Shown here: piece by piece, positions 23,401 through 33,640 of the stretch | Layout: each line of letters begins with the position of its first letter | How positions within the stretch are numbered: position 1 is the first letter of the stretch | Source of the DNA: Ciona intestinalis | Lineage: Eukaryota; Chordata; Ascidiacea; Phlebobranchia; Cionidae | DNA: 64,000 nucleotides | Assembly: GCF_000224145.3 (NCBI RefSeq) | Contig: NC_020172.2 | Location: 3,517,557 to 3,581,556 of the forward strand | Direction: 5' to 3' | Program-made: the position numbers and the translations under genes | Notes under the pieces: generated by a model | Told to the model about the DNA's origin: nothing | Seen by the model: only the letters and a program-made list of their open reading frames with translations | The model's database searches: none

Positions 23401-24755
23401 AAAAGACTTACGCTTACATATCCATGGGTAAGCTACTGTTAACCAAATAACCAAATGGAACATTAAACACGTAAGAATGTAACTGTATCGCATTTAATCA
23501 TTTAGTTAAAACGCTCCGGACTGTCATTTCAAGATTCAAATATATTTTGCAGTTTTTTGTACAATGTTTATTTATTTTTAAAAACACGTACATATATTTT
23601 AGGTTTGGTAATATTTTACGGTCTTCTTCTAATGCTGTTTGCTTACCTTGCCTCTAAACTTGGGGCAATACTTCAAGCTGCTATCAGCATTCTCGGACTA
23701 TTAGGTGGTCCACTGGTCGGATTGTTTAGCATTGGTATTCTTTTCCCATTTGTCAATTCAATTGTAAGTATATAGTTATTACTCGATGCATGTCCACTTA
23801 CAATACAGCTACAACATACCACATTCTACCGGTACAAAAGATAGTAGTCTGACCATCTGTAAGTTGCCCAGAGAAATACCGTTATAAACTTCTTAGTCGT
23901 GTAGTGCCCTTGTGGAACCATTTTAGCTGCCTATAACTTATCTTTTATCACCCACTAAGTCACATACTAAGCTGCCACGAGGTGTATGAAACAAAACACG
24001 CGTGTTTTATAACGACTGTCGTTTCCCAGCCACGACAGGATAAAGTAAGTTACAATTATTCATTCTTATATATTATTCCTAACGAAGTCGCAATACACGT
24101 GGCCTCTTATTAGAGCTCTTTCCTCTTGTTTTAAGTATTTGACAATGGAGATAACTAATTAGCTACAATTTATTGTGTATTTTTAAAGGGCGCGTTATGT
24201 GGCGTTGTCGTTGGAATAGCTATGAACGTCTGGGTGTTTGTTGGCAGCAAATCATATCCACCGCCAGCGAAATTCGCCAATGCGCTTCCACTGAGCTGTG
24301 CAGTGAGTTCCAACTTCGTAGCAAACTCTTCACAAGCCATGACGACGACAGCGTTTGGACAATTAATAAATACGACAACTTTAAGTCCTGTTCTTGCACC
24401 GACACGTCCTCCAGTTGCTGATTTGTACGCCATGTCATACCAGTACTACAGCGCTTTTGGTTTTTGCTTTGTAGTTGTTGTCGGAGTGATTGTCAGTTTA
24501 GCAACAGGTAAGTCGAATGAATGATTCATGTTGTTTTTTGTCGACTTTGTGCATTTGATTCTACACTTGACATTTTTAGGTGGTTATAAAACTCGTAAAG
24601 AAGTTGACCCAAAGTTAATTTACCGATTCTTTGATCATTGGTTGTTTAAGTGGATTCCTGAGAAAGTTCGAAGAATGTTGTGGTGTGGAGTGCATCATGA
24701 CATATTAAAACAACAAACAGAAAAGGTAGAAATTTGTATTAAATCAAATACTTAA
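20429..24755 (+). CDS. SLC5A8: sodium-coupled monocarboxylate transporter, SLC5A8/SLC5A12 type
   Basis: Plasma-membrane symporter of the sodium/solute family; vertebrate SMCT proteins import lactate, butyrate and similar acids with sodium. Thirteen exons: 20429-20574, 20757-20867, 21104-21194, 21259-21376, 21603-21670, 21823-21977, 22534-22674, 22916-23045, 23185-23273, 23324-23427, 23603-23763, 24189-24507, 24580-24755. All phases agree and give 602 residues against about 610 in human SMCT1. Motifs: [18 protein letters not shown] (TM1), the family hallmark [95 protein letters not shown], and [16 protein letters not shown]. The last exon reads to a stop at 24753; its end (CIKSNT) differs from the vertebrate PDZ-binding tail, so a further exon is possible. 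SLC5A8, 5A12 and 5A6 cannot be separated with certainty. Confidence 0.93.
20901..21073 (+). mobile_element. MITE, SLC5A intron 2
   Basis: Forward copy, tactgtggagtaag-type ends. Confidence 0.75.
21478..21600 (+). mobile_element. SINE tail, SLC5A intron 4
   Basis: Ends at the exon 5 acceptor region. Confidence 0.75.
22261..22460 (-). mobile_element. MITE, SLC5A intron 6
   Basis: Full reverse copy with clear terminal inverted repeats. Confidence 0.85.
22692..22882 (-). mobile_element. MITE, SLC5A intron 7
   Basis: Reverse copy filling most of a 241-base intron. Confidence 0.85.
23930..24060 (+). mobile_element. SINE tail, SLC5A intron 11
   Basis: ctaagctgccacgaggtgta to ataaagtaagttac. Confidence 0.7.
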
Positions 24756-26340
24756 TTAATAAGGGGGTATAGTCACTCGAAGAGATAAATAAAAAAGTAT
24801 ATTAAACTGTGGGGTAAGTTAGGACACATTTAGTAGATAAAGTCCAAATTTCCTGAACGTGTTTTAAACAATTACCAACGGTCTAAGTGAGTCGTAAAGA
24901 CACGGTTTTATAATTCCTTGAATGTTCTTTGTTTACCATCAAATGAGACGAGAAAATAGAAAAAAATAAATGTCCCTTCTTCCCCACCCTACTATATATT
25001 ATGCTATGTCCATATTTGCCACGTATGATGACGTGCATTTTTGCAAGTATTTTAGCGATAAGTACCACAAAAGGTAAAACCAAATCGTTTTTTAAAATTC
25101 TTTTTATAGACTTCTCATCTACAAGGAAAAGAAAATGAACAGTATCAAGTCGATGAATTTTAAACAAGATACAGTATGACGCAGCACATCGCTTTTGCAT
25201 TTCATTAGATAACACCTAAGCTTTCCTTTTTACATACCAACGCAGACTCTCTGTTTTACAAGTAATAGAAATACTCCATTGTGAGTTTAAGGCCTAATTT
25301 AATAACAAATTTCGCATTTTTTATTAAGCTTTTGACCAAAATCTATTTGGCTGACTGCTTATTTTTGAGCATGCTTAACAAATGGACGTAACATGCTGTG
25401 TAACGTAACATTTTCCGTTAAAGTTTCAGCCACGTTGCAGTAACTGCCTACCGCTATAGCACTTATAACTTTACTAATATTTAAAACACTTTTTACTAGA
25501 ATGCGAATAAACCAGTTAGTTACTAAATGAACGTAAACTTGTTTTACAGCAATAAAAAAACAACAGTTTCCAAGTAGCTGTTAACAGTAACATTTCAAAT
25601 AGAGAACTGCCTCTCGAGGTTTTTACAAGGTCACTTATGCATGAAGTTTAATTACTACGAGAGAGAATGCAAAGAAAAAATGGCTAGATTTAGAAGCACG
25701 TGGAATAAGGTTTCAAAACGTTTATATAAACACAACAAATAAAGGCTTTGTTAACAGTTATATACGCATATTCAACAGATATGCTGATCTCACTATGTTT
25801 TAAACCACAATTAACCATGGCCTACTATATATAGCATACGGGCCTATTATACTGTATATAATATGAGCCCACCACTACATATAAATACTTGGCCATTAAT
25901 TAACATAGGTTCGATTGAGTAAAGAGGCAAAGCAGTTTCACAATATGGGTTTTAGATTTAAGGAATACCCTACAAAAGCATTTATTCATAAAAAAATACA
26001 CGCTTTTATACAGAAGAAGGACATTTCACAAGTTGTTGTAAAATCGAGGTGAAATGTTGCTTTCATAGTTGGATCGGTTACGAACATGATAAACCGACCA
26101 TCCGTCCGCCTCCCTTTTATAATAAAGGCACCTTGGAAGTTCTTTTCTCTCTGTTTCAAAATAATGGCGTTAGAAAGAGAATTCTAATCTGAAACAGCTC
26201 TTTCGGCGATTTATTCTCAGCACCGCATTTTCGACGTTTTTCGTCACCATTGGATGTGAACTTAGTTTATTACGTCAGAATATTGAGCTGGCTTTAAAAT
26301 CTGTACAAAATCTGTGTGCTCTTGTGATTGGTCAGATTGG
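24756..26340. other. intergenic, no gene seen
   Basis: One MITE (24806-24997), then about 1.3 kb of AT-rich unique sequence with no supported ORF, RNA gene or repeat. Confidence 0.45.
24806..24997 (+). mobile_element. MITE
   Basis: Forward copy about 50 bases after the SLC5A stop, probably within or just past its 3' UTR. Confidence 0.85.
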
Positions 26341-26341
26341 T

Positions 26342-26432
26342 CACGTGACAGACGCCTCGCACTAGCTGATTACGCCCGCCTTGATTGCTCCGCGCATAAA
26401 ACGCCTGTTATACAGAGCTAGTTCCAGTTTAT
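26342..26432 (+). promoter_or_regulatory. promoter-like region with E-box and TATA-like element
   Basis: A perfect E-box palindrome (CACGTG, 26342-26347, within GTCACGTGAC) is followed by CATAAAA at 26395-26401, about 30 bases before a plausible start site and 32 bases before an ATG. Several ACGTCA half-sites surround it. Confidence 0.4.
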
Positions 26433-26769
26433 ATGAAGTTGGATCCACAACAGGTTAGAAGTTAAAAGGTTTTAAGATTTCTCGCAGGATTTGAGTTAAG
26501 TACTATTTCATAATACTATTTACTTTAACATATATATTATATATTATTTCACTACATTATATACAATATTATTACGGTACAAGTTTTGTGCCTTGCGTTT
26601 ATTACTTTATGTTTAAATTATTTTTTATTACATTTTGTTTTAGGAAATGCGACGGTTCTTTATTTCGTCACTCGCGAAGTCACACGCAATATCTCGGTTG
26701 ACAATCGCTGCGTTCTGTTACGTCACAAACGAACACAATCGTTTAAATTTCGCTCGCGTTTGCGTTTAG
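26433..26769 (+). CDS. possible short upstream ORF, 48 residues
   Basis: ATG at 26433, seven codons, then a donor (CAG|gttaga at 26454) and an acceptor (ttttag, exon from 26644) into GAAATGCGACGG and on to a stop at 26769. No recognised domain. It precedes the ORF starting at 26841 by 71 bases and may be an upstream ORF on the same transcript. It could also be chance. Confidence 0.25.
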
Positions 26770-26840
26770 TCATTAGTTTCGTTACGTCATAGCTAAACAC
26801 GCGACAGTTCTCATACGCGTTCGTTTCGCCACGTTTTTTT

Positions 26841-27462
26841 ATGGGGCCCCATGCGCGTTTTGTGTCGATGCGAAGCACATTACTTGTATATTCTAATTAT
26901 ATTTGCGCTATGAGGGCGAAACCAGATGATCAAAGATTTGGTAAAGTATAAATCACAATTGGTATTATTACGTACATAAGCTCTTTTCTATGGAAACATC
27001 GATAATGTGACGTCACCAAGTGGTGATGACGCAACAGAAGAACTCACTTCGTAAGTTCATTGTTTCGTCACAAACTATTTTGCTTCAAATAAAGTTTTAA
27101 AGTTATAGAAATTGCAGAACATGGTATGTGACGTCACAGAGGATGAAGCGGGTCACGGCACGAAAGAAGAATAAAGGTAATTATGACGTATAATATACAA
27201 ATTGATATTTTACGATTACATTTTTGCAGAAAAGTCCGCAAATAAAGCTGCAGAAGAAAAGCGCAAGGTATTGGATATATTATCTCAATGATATAGTAAT
27301 AAACGATAACTTTGAAACAATATTAAATGTGAAATAAACCGGTGTAGAAATTGTGAATTTTCTGCCTGTTACAGTATTACGTATAATAACTGTAACGTAA
27401 CTATCATATTTTTGCAGGCAAAGAACAAAGACGAAGACGCCAATACAGGATACACGGTTTGA
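26841..27462 (+). CDS. putative small Lys-rich protein, five exons, unknown function
   Basis: Exons 26841-26940, 26981-27050, 27118-27176, 27230-27267 and 27418-27462 join in one open frame of 103 codons plus stop, with all four joints in phase at GT-AG sites. The introns are very small (40, 67, 53 and 150 bases). The product starts MGPHARFVSMRSTL, has an acidic middle (SGDDATEEL), then a strongly basic charged stretch (ARKKNKEKSANKAAEEKRK), and ends NTGYTV. A later in-frame ATG at 26910 could be the true start. I recognise no family; the basic stretch could bind nucleic acid or be a nuclear signal. The evidence is phase coherence only, and a 40-base intron is short. Confidence 0.35.
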
Positions 27463-28044
27463 GGTTTGAGGGTTTTGGTGTTGTATATGTGGCTTGTCTG
27501 CGCTGCTGTTTCCTTATTCTGCTGGGCCTAATGTTACCAGCTATTTTTTGTCTGTTTTAGCGCCTGATTTCGATACCTTTTACTGAAGTTACTGATGTCT
27601 GCAACTTAAAATTTTGACGCCATATGATTAGACCACACTGATTCTACACAGTGAACAAAAGAATATTTAGAATTATAAAGCCGTGGCCCAACGACCCTAA
27701 AAGAGCTTTGCTAATTATTAAAACCACGATTAGAACATTTTAAGACAGTGCTAACCTTACCACACAGTCATATATAACCAAATGAATGAATGTAGCTTAC
27801 TTTATCCTCGTGTGGCGATAGCTGTTATCACACGGGCTTAACACCTCGTGCCACGAGTTACTATGTATGTTACTTTGTGGGTGATCTTTTTTTTGGGATT
27901 TTTTCATTTTTTTTATGTATGGCTGATAATTTAGACAACCTATTAAGGACAACTGCGTTGTAGCAATTTCCGTTAAGTGTCTTGCCCAAGGACACATTCG
28001 CCCACAATGGTATAGCAACGACGAGCTTTGAACAGGCAGGCGCG
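27463..28044. other. intergenic between small-protein candidate and ARRDC gene
   Basis: A decayed MITE (27640-27772) and most of a reverse SINE (27780-28068) account for half of it. The remainder shows nothing recognisable. Confidence 0.5.
27640..27772 (-). mobile_element. MITE, decayed
   Basis: Reverse, left end lost. Confidence 0.5.
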
Positions 28045-28068
28045 CTAACCACTATACCACGGCGCCGG
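27780..28068 (-). mobile_element. SINE, full length, reverse
   Basis: Tail at the left, tRNA-like head at the right (gcgcgctaaccactatacca, 28040-28059). The head supplies the last codons and stop of the ARRDC model. Confidence 0.85.
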
Positions 28069-31000
28069 ACAATAACCATTATACCTACTTTTGACTGCTG
28101 GGTCGATGCCATCATAATTCCGAAACGCAAAATTTACTTCTCCCATTTGATCACTGTCGCTACATAAGCTGTGGCCATCTTCGTGATTGCTTGTCGTTGC
28201 GTGTAAAACATCGACTGATCTCTGAGGCGATACTGCAATTGAAACACAAGACAGTATGAAACACAAGACGGGATATCATACAAATCCGTATCCCAAAATT
28301 TATAGTAGGGTGGGGTAGGATGGAAAATGTTTTCATTCACTTCTTTTCTCGCCCTATTTCGTAGTAAATAAAAAAAATAAACAATTACAAAACCGCATCC
28401 TAACGACATAGACTGTTGTTAATTGCTTAAAACACGATCAGGATATTTGGATATTATATGTGCTAATAGAATTCCTTCTCTCCCCATGGTTTTAGATTTA
28501 CTGTATATTTATTTGTGTGCGTTTTTTTAGGGCGGAGTAAGATGGAACCTGTTTTCATCCTTTTTTCCTGGTCCATTTGGTAGTAAACAAAGAATATTTA
28601 CAGAATTATATAACCGTATCCCTGATATTCCAAAAGCGTTGGTAATTAAAAAAAAACGCAATCAGGAAATTAAAGGAAACCGGTACTAACAGTTTTTTGG
28701 AAATAATTTTTATTTACCAATTTCTAGCGTTTTAGAAAACTCGTCCGAATCCAAATCTGAGCTCGGTCGTCTTCGTATTTTGCTTCCATGTGGGGGCAAT
28801 AGTTTCATGCTTCGAAACACCTCAGATACATCGTGTGGGTAAGTTGCAATGGTTATTGGTATGATTGCAACAAGATCTCGATACAAAGATGGAGTTTTGA
28901 AAGAGCACTGTTAAAGTATTTATATAGTTGGGTGTGGGGGGATTGTGACGCTTTTTCATTCCATTTCTCGTCTAGTTTAATTATAGTAAACCAAAATTAT
29001 TCAAAGGATTATAAAACTGTATTCTCACGACTCCCATAGACTGTTGTAACTTTTATATAGTAGGATGGGGGGGATGGGACGCTTTTTCATTCCATTTCTT
29101 TGTCTCGTTTGGTAGTAAACAAAGAACATTCAAAGGATTATAAAACTGTATCCTTACGACTCCCATGTTGGTAAGCGCGATCAAGATATTTTTAGACATT
29201 ATTTGCTAAAGGTGACCCGTTTCTCCCCTAGTACTATATATATGTCCCGTTTCCCCTATTATATTCGTGTTTTGGACAATTAACAACGCTCTTTTAGGGT
29301 CGCGGGGTAACGGTTATATTTTATGTAAATATTCTTTGTTTACTACCAAATGAAACAAAAAGGGAATGAAAACCTTTTCCATCTTACTCTATTGTACTCT
29401 ACATTTTTTTTGAGAAAATGTATTTTTACCTGAATTTCATATTTTATTGAGACAACGTCATTCCCTTTAACGCATGTAGGCGGAACAGCTGGTATCGTAA
29501 TCGTTCGTCGAGGGATAATATATCCATTAGTTTGTTGGGGTATTACGACTTCATTAAGGCTGACATTGTATATTATGTTTCGATGATATGAATAGCCGTG
29601 TTCGGCGACAACTGACACGATTTGTAGAAGCTGGATTGACTGCCCGAAAAATTCGTAAGAGCTGGGGTAAAATAAAGCTTGTAGTTATTAATTGTATAGT
29701 ATAGGGTGGGGTAAGATGAGACCTGTTTTCGTTCTCTTTCCCCCCATTTGGTGTTAATAAAGTATGTTTACAGAATTGTTTAAAACTCGATTAAAGAAGT
29801 AGGCTACTGAGTTTTGGGAATAATGATATATGCCATCTTACCCCACTGTTTTATACAGTAGCAAAAAAATCAGTAAAACAGCTTATTTTTCACTCCCGAT
29901 TCACTTTTGAGATTATGTAACTCTTAAGCTTTTAGAGTCGTTGATTAGTAGTTGATTTCTTGTTTACTACCAAATGTAACGAGAAAAGGTAATGAACACA
30001 GATTCCATCTTACCCGTTCGTTCATTTTTGGTTAAAATCTTACATTCTACAATTTTCGTAAAAGTTCGTGGTTTTTTTGTTTGCAAGATTTTTAACTAAT
30101 TCTGAAGTATAAATATTGTTTACCTTTTATTATTTACAATAGCTTCAATCTCGATGTCTTCTCCAGCAACAAATCCGTTTTTGCTCAGATTAAATGTGAT
30201 ATCCATGGTTGGAATGCAACAACAGAATAAAATGGATTGAACTTTGTGTCGAGATGCTACACGTTCCTATCAATGATAGTAGTAGTTATACAAAAAACAC
30301 GTTATATAAAACATGTAATAAAAGTTTGATTTAAACAAATCAGTTAATGTCATTTACTTTTTATTGCGTAACGAGGGGGCAACGGTTGTTATAACACGCG
30401 TTTTCTGTTTCAAATTCCATTACGTTTGCTTAGTATTTACGACGTTTATGTAACTTTTTGAGTGTTTGCTCTTTTGAGGATTTTCATTTTTTTGTATATT
30501 TATATGGCTGACAATTTAGCGTTTAGATATAGTCCATAAGGGCCCACTGTCGTTAGTGGCTTGCCTAATTTTACACAAGCCGACAATAACAATAATAAGC
30601 CTCGAACCTGTATACTCTAGGCTAGAGGGATCGTACAATTTAAACATAATGTAGGTGCGCAAATTTTATGGTGTAACATGTTTTACCAAGTGTCGGGGAT
30701 ACAATTCCTGTACGGTGACAATGTACAATATTTTCTCGGTGCTAACAGTAACGTCTCCGTATTCCCATGGACGTTTCATTCTTGCTTCAACCTGAATCGA
30801 TTAAAGTTATCGAGAAATTAGTTATAGTAGGCGGTGGGTTAAGTGGGACATAGGGTAAAGTGGCACGTGGGGTAAAGTGGGACAATTTTATTTCGTTTTT
30901 TTTTATTTGATGTTAAAATATAGGTTATTAAAAGTGTGATAATGATATGTGCTTAAGTGACCCAATTTCCCCCATGGCATTATATAAAACAAAAGATTAC

Positions 31001-31748
31001 CTTGTACTGCACCGACACTTCATTATCTACTGTGGCGTATGACGGAGGTAACAGGGTGGGTAAACGTTGTCTAAAAGTAAAGCTCGGCACCTCGTTAAGT
31101 GAAGGGTCGCCTGTGTAAAACCAAAAAAAAATATTTTTTTTGTTAGTGCGCTATTTTTAAAAGTTCAAAAAATAAAAAAGGATTAATTTAAGTTTAGAAA
31201 ATATTAATTGCTAAAAAAACAGTTTTAATTACTTACCCTCTGCCGTAAGTGTTTGTACAGTTCTGAATAAGCTTTGGCAGCCGTTTAAACCATCTCTGCC
31301 AGCAATAGTAACTTTACCTGAACATTCTAACTCAATTTCTGCGGTAATAAATAAATGATGGTATTTTTTTCCTTTTTTGTTTTTTTTTTGGTTTTGATAA
31401 TGTAGACAACCCATTATAGACCACTGGGTTGGAGCAACTGCCGTCAAGTGTCTTGCCCAAGGACACACAAGCCAACAATGGTAGCAGCGACGAGCCTACT
31501 TGAACCGGGCTAAACTACGCTACCGTAATCGAAGAGAAAAATAAAGTTGTTATTATTACTATTACAAGTAAATTGTGAAAATATTCATTTTAAATTGACC
31601 GTTCGTGTTTTTTGGCAAAAAAAGTATTTTTTAGCCAGTTACCTGATGTGCTCAATTCGTTTTTAAATAAGACTGTGACAAATCCAGACACGATGTCACC
31701 GGGTCGAAATATCGAACTCTTTTGATCCAAAATTATTTCAATTGGCAT
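28045..31748 (-). CDS. arrestin domain-containing protein (ARRDC/TXNIP-type alpha-arrestin)
   Basis: Alpha-arrestins are adaptors that link membrane cargo to ubiquitin ligases and endosomal sorting. Minus-strand exons: 31748-31643 (start MPIEIILDQKSSIFRPGDIV), 31338-31237, 31110-31001, 30791-30687, 30266-30124, 29661-29430, 28820-28718, 28232-28045; phases agree and give 362 residues. Seen: arrestin_N with FRPGDIVSGFVTV and VEARMKRPWEYGD, the family's cysteine cluster FCCCIPTMDI, then arrestin_C with LSKNGFVAGEDIEIEAIVNN and the strand pairs ending IPAVPPTC and VVSIKYEIQ. The C-tail is Ser- and Asp-rich. I see no PPxY pair in the tail, although PPSY occurs inside the N-domain (exon 3). The start of exon 28820-28718 uses a weak acceptor. 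The last codons and stop lie in a SINE. Confidence 0.87.
28302..28488 (-). mobile_element. MITE, ARRDC intron 7
   Basis: Left end complete, right end eroded. Confidence 0.75.
28530..28700 (-). mobile_element. MITE, ARRDC intron 7
   Basis: Reverse copy with a lost right end, next to ARRDC exon 7. Confidence 0.65.
28921..29058 (-). mobile_element. MITE, 3'-truncated
   Basis: Breaks off into the next copy, with which it shares a TATATAGTAGG junction. Confidence 0.7.
29056..29245 (-). mobile_element. MITE
   Basis: Reverse copy in tandem with the preceding one. Confidence 0.8.
29260..29402 (+). mobile_element. MITE, 5'-truncated
   Basis: Forward, begins at the internal cgtgttttggacaatt block. 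Confidence 0.7.
29694..29856 (-). mobile_element. MITE
   Basis: Reverse copy with an internal deletion; the ends are the ggggtaagatg subtype. Confidence 0.75.
29930..30018 (+). mobile_element. MITE fragment
   Basis: Right half only. Confidence 0.55.
30370..30620 (-). mobile_element. SINE, reverse, diverged
   Basis: Tail, middle and part of the head. Confidence 0.6.
30823..30986 (-). mobile_element. MITE, diverged
   Basis: The left end carries an extra repeat of the ggggtaaagtggg motif. Confidence 0.55.
31380..31530 (-). mobile_element. SINE, reverse, tail lost
   Basis: Middle and head next to ARRDC exon 2. Confidence 0.7.
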
Positions 31749-32074
31749 TTTGTGCATATGTGTAACACCTGTAGAGTATATCATATTTCGTTGTTTACAA
31801 TTATTCATACAGAATTTACTCATACATCTATACATGATGTGACGCTGGAACGTTACAGCTATGTAAACGTTACGAAAAGCAGCAGAAAGATCCGAGAGGA
31901 CTGCTGTTTTAAGAATCGACCAGTTCTGTATTTTATAACAGTTAATCTAGTCACATTGTCGTATTTTGTACAATGTTTTTTACATACAAAAACCGCATAC
32001 GATTTTACCATGCTTAGTTGCACAGAAACGAAAGGATGTTTAGGGTTTGTGTCGTGAATCATTCTGGCTTCGCT

Positions 32075-32085
32075 GCTTTTTATAC
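32075..32085 (-). promoter_or_regulatory. TATA-like element upstream of ARRDC gene
   Basis: Minus-strand GTATAAAAAGC lies about 330 bases before the ARRDC start codon. A good acceptor (ctctacag at 31769) lies 20 bases upstream of the ATG and would allow a 5' UTR intron. Confidence 0.3.
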
Positions 32086-32204
32086 AGACTGTTCGCATAG
32101 GCAAACTGCTGTTCAGCGAATTATATCCGGTGTTGTCGCATCGCACAATACAGTCGACTGGTTGTAGCTAGGGTCGATGTACAAGCTACCGCACCATTAG
32201 TACT

Positions 32205-32560
32205 TAGGTACAATATACGTTTCAGATAGTACAGTGTACCTAACATAACTAGATTTATGTGTAAATGATTACTGCCGAAGTTAAAATAAGAGAAAATTGC
32301 AGAAATTTTGCCTCGTTTTGGAGGACAATATACGTTTCAGTTAGTAGGACAGTTTAGCTAAGAGGACTAGATTTAATGTGTTTTAGCCAAGTTGCAAAAT
32401 AAGTATTGCCAGAATTGAAATAAAAGTTGCATAAACATCGCCTCGTTGGAGTACATTATACGTTTTAGTGAGTACAGTGTATCTAACATAACTAAAGTTA
32501 ATGTATATTTCTACTGTTGTAGAGAAAAGAGACTGGCGATGCCATTTAGTCGAAACGTGT
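32205..32560. repeat. three tandem units of about 120-128 bp
   Basis: Units start near 32207, 32324 and 32452, each beginning acaatatacgtttcag or a close variant, followed by agtacagtgta, aactagattta and, in the first two, ttgcctcgtt. The units have diverged, so the array is not recent. Confidence 0.65.
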
Positions 32561-33056
32561 ATCCATATTATACAAATGGTTGGACTTGATTTTTGTCTAT
32601 ATGTTTCGTTTTCGTAGCACCTGATCCTTACTGTATTTCTTCACAAAAGAATCGTTTAACTCTATAAGCACCAAATCAACGTCAATTTCGCGGAATTTAT
32701 TACAGTTAGTTTAGTATTCTACCTCGCCGTACATAACATAACATTATTAAACTATTAGTTAACGCAGTTTATAATTATAACGGAAATTAAAAACCAAGAA
32801 TAAGACATTAAGCACATGATACTTAAACAGCTTTAAATACCGCAAGAGCTTACAGGCGCATGATGTTTTCAGCTGTGCGATTTAAAACACAATAACAGGA
32901 ACGTCGAACTGCTGCTGATACGCATTGTTTTATTTCTAGCTGTTTGTGTGATTTGCATTCTACACATTGTGACTGGATAGTCGTTTAGGTACAGTTAGTT
33001 GCTCCAGAATTATATAAATGTGTCGCCGATATAGCTTTTTAACATTATTTCACGTA

Positions 33057-33248
33057 TAGTAGGGGAAGACGTTCTATGTTTTCATTCGAATTTCTTGCCC
33101 CATTTAGTGGTAAACAAAAACATTCAAAGAATTGTATAACTGTAGACCTGTGACTCTGAAAGAGCGTTGGTAATTGTTCAAAACAGGACTAGAAAATATG
33201 AGATTTATGTGCTAACAGAATACTACTATCTTATCCCACAGTACTTTA
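33057..33248 (-). mobile_element. MITE
   Basis: Reverse, both ends recognisable. Confidence 0.75.
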
Positions 33249-33372
33249 TATGAAATACACTGCTCAAATTTTGGCGAGGTGTTTTGTGAGAGCGCGTCAT
33301 TTAGTCTGGTCACAAGTAAAAGAAAATTACTCATTTCGAGGCAATTTGTTAATCACATTGTTATGCAATATG

Positions 33373-33557
33373 GTATTGTGGGGTAAGATAAGACACCTTT
33401 GGCACATAGCATCCAAATATCCTTAAACATTTAACAACGGTCTATAGGAGTCGTGAGGATACGATTTTATAATTCTTAGAATGTTTTTTGTTTACTACCA
33501 AATGGAACGAGAAATAGAATGAAAAGATGTCCCATCTTCCCCACATCACTATAACTA
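33373..33557 (+). mobile_element. MITE
   Basis: Forward copy about 85 bases before the NIPAL2-like start codon. Confidence 0.8.
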
Positions 33558-33640
33558 TTTTATTTCGGCAGTAAATGGAATAAGAAATCTTTACTTCATG
33601 CGTTAGGATTTAAATTAACAGTAACAGTAGTGTATTGTAA

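Larger units (their letters stand above)
31749..33640. other. divergent intergenic region
   Basis: Should contain the ARRDC (-) and NIPAL2-like (+) promoters. It holds a triplicated unit (32205-32560) and two MITEs (33057-33248, 33373-33557); the rest shows no gene. Confidence 0.5.

Noticed and set aside
24170-24438. Overlapping ORFs in other frames and on the minus strand within SLC5A exon 12
   Set aside because: Shadows of the conserved SLC5A coding frame.
24883-25215. Minus-strand 110-codon ORF after SLC5A
   Set aside because: A third of it is MITE sequence; the rest has no recognisable feature.
31722-32146. Overlapping ORFs on both strands upstream of the ARRDC gene
   Set aside because: No domain, and they lie in the likely promoter/5' UTR; strand-symmetric open frames here look like chance.
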